A DNA stretch of 64,000 nt from the NCBI RefSeq assembly GCF_000468035.1, contig NZ_KI260513.1, positions 1 to 64,000 of the forward strand, written 5' to 3'. Position 1 is the stretch's first letter. The number at the start of each line of letters is the position of its first letter. Position numbers and translations under genes: made by a program. The notes under the pieces were generated by a model. That model ran no database searches. It saw only the letters and a list, made by a program, of their open reading frames with translations, and was not told where the DNA came from. Below, in pieces: positions 61,295 through 64,000 of this stretch. This DNA is from Selenomonas sp. oral taxon 892 str. F0426. GTDB taxonomy: Bacteria; Bacillota; Negativicutes; Selenomonadales; Selenomonadaceae.

Positions 61295-62743
61295 TCATCC
61301 CTTCAGTGCCTGAAGCTTCGGCCCCATGATGCGCTTATAGGCCTCAACGCCTGGTTGATCGAATGCATCTACATCCGCGAGTTCTCCCTCATAGGCAACG
61401 GACATCGCGAGCAGGTAGAGCAGTTCGCCGAGATGGTAGGCATTCAGCTCCGGCAGTGCGAACACAGCACTGTAGCGCTTGTTCGATGCGAGCGCATCCG
61501 CGTTCGACTGGCGTGCGACCTCGAGCGCAGCCCCCATCGTTACACCGGCAATATCCGCGAGTTTCTTAACCTCCGGGAATACGTTCGGGATCACGAGATC
61601 ATCCGCCCACTTGTCGATACGGATGAACTGTACGACCTTGTTGAGCTTGCCCTCCTGATGCTGCTGCGTCTGCGCGTGCATATCCGTCGTACCGACGGCG
61701 ACAACAGGCGTGCGCCCATAGCAGACCTCCTTGCCCTCCTTGTTGAACTGCTTGCCGAGGGACTCTGCGAGCAGCTGAATATACCACTCAGAGACGGACT
61801 TCAGATAGTCGCCGTAGGGCATCATGACCTCGATATCGCGTCCATGCTTCTCCGATGCGGCAAATTTCAGTGCGGCATTGAGCATCGCCGGGTTCTGCCA
61901 GAGATCGTCATTTTGACATGCCGCATCCATGTCGCGTGCCCCCGCGAGGAAGCTCTCGATGTCAAATCCAATGCACGCCGCAAGCGTGAGTCCAACCTCG
62001 GTAAAAACCGTAAAGCGTCCACCCACACCGTCCGGCACGGCGAACTGCTTCCAGCCCATATCCATCGCGAGCTTTTTGAGCAGAGTCGGCTTCTCCTCGT
62101 TCGGATCGGTGACCGCAACCACCTCGACTTCAACGTTGTCTGCCTTTTTGAACGCGTCATACATCACCATGAAGTTGGACATCGTGTCAAGCGTGCCGCC
62201 CGACTTCGAGATCACGAGGAGCATGATGCGCAGCGGCTGTCCGCCGTGGGTTTTCTTGATCTGTGCGACATCCTTTAGATGATTGATGATATCACCCGTA
62301 CGCCGCGGATCGATGTTGTTCCCGCTGAAATAGATGCGAGGGTAGTTACTGCGCTGCTCATTCGAGAGCGAGTTCCACAGCTCACCGCAGTGCACATCAA
62401 AGAGCACCTTGTTCCCGAGGAACGATCCGCCGATGCCAAGCGATATTACAACATCAGTGTTCTCCTGCACATATTTCCCTAGTTCCTTGAGCCGCGCAAT
62501 GGACGAGGGCGAGTTGATATGCCCCTCCGCGACATAGGGTGTCTGCGAGAAGAGTACCTTCTCCGGCTCCCCATCCTTCGAGAGATGGGCGCGGATGAAG
62601 CCCTTTTCGCGCATAACCTTCATCGCCTCATGCGCCTTCTTGAGATCCTCCGCATAGAATGCGAGATCGGCATCTGTTACTTTGCCCGCGCCGTAGAGAT
62701 TGTCATAGTCAAAGGTAAATCCGGATTTCAGTACAAGACTCAT
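61295..62743 (-). CDS. pgi: Glucose-6-phosphate isomerase
   Basis: Interconverts glucose-6-phosphate and fructose-6-phosphate, linking glycogen and glycolysis. Signatures are ISLGIGGSFLGNKVLFDV, LLVISKSGGTLDTMSNF (phosphate-binding), and QQHQEGKLNKVVQFIRI with catalytic-region residues. Length of 482 is typical of the Firmicute type. The ATG has AAGGAG upstream. It follows the phosphohexomutase gene by about 20 nt. Confidence 0.97.
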   Translation of the reverse strand: MSLVLKSGFTFDYDNLYGAGKVTDADLAFYAEDLKKAHEAMKVMREKGFIRAHLSKDGEPEKVLFSQTPYVAEGHINSPSSIARLKELGKYVQENTDVVISLGIGGSFLGNKVLFDVHCGELWNSLSNEQRSNYPRIYFSGNNIDPRRTGDIINHLKDVAQIKKTHGGQPLRIMLLVISKSGGTLDTMSNFMVMYDAFKKADNVEVEVVAVTDPNEEKPTLLKKLAMDMGWKQFAVPDGVGGRFTVFTEVGLTLAACIGFDIESFLAGARDMDAACQNDDLWQNPAMLNAALKFAASEKHGRDIEVMMPYGDYLKSVSEWYIQLLAESLGKQFNKEGKEVCYGRTPVVAVGTTDMHAQTQQHQEGKLNKVVQFIRIDKWADDLVIPNVFPEVKKLADIAGVTMGAALEVARQSNADALASNKRYSAVFALPELNAYHLGELLYLLAMSVAYEGELADVDAFDQPGVEAYKRIMGPKLQALKG

Positions 62744-62763
62744 CAAAAATCTCCTTCCTGCGC

Positions 62764-64000
62764 TCAGGCACGAATCTCTGCGAGCAGTTCGTCTGTCTTT
62801 TCCTTGAGCAATGCCTCATCCTGCCGTGTCTCGACATTCAGGCGGATGACCGGCTCCGTGTTGGACATGCGGAGGTTGAACCGCCAGTTGTCGAACTCGA
62901 TCGAGACGCCATCCACCTTCGTCACCTTGCCGGAGGAACCGTACTTCGCCTCGATACGATCCATGACCGCCTTTGCATCCGTGACCTTGCTGTTGATCTC
63001 CCCAGAGGTTGGAAAACGATCCATGCGCGCCTTCATCAGCTCAGAGAGTGTCTTTCCGCCCGATGCACTCATCAGTTCCGCCACGAGCAGCCACGGGATC
63101 TGTCCGCTGTCACAGTAGGAGAAATCACGGAAATAGTGATGTGCACTCATCTCACCACCATAGATCGCATTGACCTCGCGCATTTTATCCTTGATGAAGG
63201 CATGGCCGCTCTTGCACATGACGGGCTTGCCGCCAAGGCTCTCCGCAATCTCGATCGTATTCCAGACGAGACGCGGATCATAGATGACACTCTCCCCATG
63301 GTTCTTCTTGAGGAATGCCTCGGAGAGGAGCCCAACCATGTAATAGCCTTCGATGAAGCCGCCCTTTTCATCAAAGAGGAAGCAGCGATCGAAGTCGCCA
63401 TCCCATGCCACGCCGAAGTCCGCCCCTGTCTCGCGCACGACCTTCGCTGTGGCCTCACGGTTCTCCTGAAGGATCGGGTTTGGCACACCGTTCGGAAAAT
63501 TGCCGTCCGGCTCATTGTAGACCTTCACCAGCTCAAACGGAAGGAACTTCTCCATCGCATTGATGATGGGACCTGCCGCGCCGTTGCCCGCATTGACGAC
63601 GATCTTGTACGGCTTCAGCTTGCTCACATCAACGTAGGTGAGGATGTGTTTGACGTATTCGTCTAGGATATCTGCTTTCTCGATCTTCCCGAGCGTCGCC
63701 GCAGGTGCAGGATATGTCTCACCGACCGCCATGGCCGCGAGGTCCTTGAGCCCCGTATCACTCGAGATCGGGCGCGACTCGGCACGTACGAACTTCATGC
63801 CGTTGTACTGTTTTGGGTTGTGGCTGGCCGTGATCATGATACCCCCGCCGAGGCCAAGATGCGCCGTCGCAAAGTAGATCATCTCCGTGCCGCACTGTCC
63901 GATATCCACAACATCACAGCCCGCCTCCGTGAGTCCCCTTGCGAGCGCATCGCGGATCACAGGCCCCGAGAGGCGGATGTCATGTCCAACAGCAACCTTC
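62764..64000 (-). CDS. Phosphomannomutase/phosphoglucomutase (5' end outside window)
   Basis: Alpha-D-phosphohexomutase converting hexose-6-phosphates to 1-phosphates, supplying glucose-1-phosphate for glycogen or mannose/glucose nucleotide sugars. The phosphoserine loop is GIMITASHNPKQYNGMKF, the metal loop is AWDGDFDRCF, the sugar-specificity loop is GGEMSAHHYFRDF and the phosphate-binding end is RMSNTEPVIRLNVE. The frame continues past the window edge with KVAVGHDIRLSGP, so the start codon is missing. Preference between mannose and glucose cannot be told; many such enzymes use both. Confidence 0.95.
   Translation of the reverse strand, partial: KVAVGHDIRLSGPVIRDALARGLTEAGCDVVDIGQCGTEMIYFATAHLGLGGGIMITASHNPKQYNGMKFVRAESRPISSDTGLKDLAAMAVGETYPAPAATLGKIEKADILDEYVKHILTYVDVSKLKPYKIVVNAGNGAAGPIINAMEKFLPFELVKVYNEPDGNFPNGVPNPILQENREATAKVVRETGADFGVAWDGDFDRCFLFDEKGGFIEGYYMVGLLSEAFLKKNHGESVIYDPRLVWNTIEIAESLGGKPVMCKSGHAFIKDKMREVNAIYGGEMSAHHYFRDFSYCDSGQIPWLLVAELMSASGGKTLSELMKARMDRFPTSGEINSKVTDAKAVMDRIEAKYGSSGKVTKVDGVSIEFDNWRFNLRMSNTEPVIRLNVETRQDEALLKEKTDELLAEIRA

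Overview
The window looks like chromosomal DNA of a diderm Firmicute of the Negativicutes, most likely Selenomonas or a close relative. The evidence is a moderately GC-rich sequence, Gram-positive style strong Shine-Dalgarno sites and frequent TTG starts, and Firmicute gene orders (ftsE-ftsX-M23-ctpA, ecfT-truA, glgC-glgD). These sit beside outer-membrane machinery: a TolC-family protein, a MacA/MacB-type exporter, a secretin with a GspC/PilP-like partner, and a SanA/YdcF protein. Genus assignment is inference. No rRNA, tRNA or CRISPR array was seen.

Layout. 1-5.1 kb (minus): ecfT, truA, then three overlapping type IV pilus/type II secretion genes (assembly ATPase, PilT-like ATPase, GspF/PilC). 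5.2-7.6 kb: a convergent pair of cyclic-di-GMP hydrolase-type genes (EAL-HDOD and HD-GYP) sharing one terminator. 7.7-10.1 kb (plus): a polar amino acid ABC importer. 10.2-12.8 kb: MATE exporter, YdcF protein, cupin. 12.8-17.5 kb (minus): a tolC-macA-ATPase-macB export operon with a palindromic MITE-like element in its leader. 17.5-21.4 kb (minus): ftsE-ftsX-M23 activator-ctpA division/cell-wall operon. 21.5-24.1 kb (plus): YbaN protein, then an esterase/ATP-grasp pair ending in a terminator that carries a second nested palindrome. 24.1-29.2 kb (minus): methyltransferase, anchored protein, flavodoxin, DUF4127, unknown, DUF2225.

29.3-38.1 kb holds a complete type I restriction-modification locus: hsdR, hsdM, an expressed hsdS, a tyrosine recombinase and a promoterless inverted hsdS cassette. 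Two nested pairs of long inverted repeats should allow inversion to swap one or both DNA-recognition domains. This is the strongest switching system in the window.

38.1-50.6 kb (minus) is a full glycogen operon: glgC, glgD, glgP, glgB, glgA and a GH13-GH77 fusion. The branching enzyme carries a histone-H1-like Lys/Ala/Pro/Thr tail of about 150 residues. 50.8-53.1 kb: TetR regulator with a palindromic operator, a degenerate P1B-type ATPase without its catalytic cytoplasmic domains, and rpsT. 53.2-57.3 kb: M48 metalloprotease with TPRs, an ankyrin-like remnant, nitroreductase and enolase. 57.5-57.8 kb: a candidate small RNA of about 195 nt, with its own promoter, four hairpins, several C-rich CCC motifs and a terminator, divergent from enolase. 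57.8-61.2 kb (minus): ZIP transporter, orphan NarL-type response regulator, secretin and GspC/PilP-like protein. 61.2-64 kb (minus): pgi and a phosphohexomutase cut by the window edge.

Central sugar-phosphate genes (phosphohexomutase, pgi, eno) and the glycogen operon lie close together. Pilus/secretion genes occupy both ends of the window.
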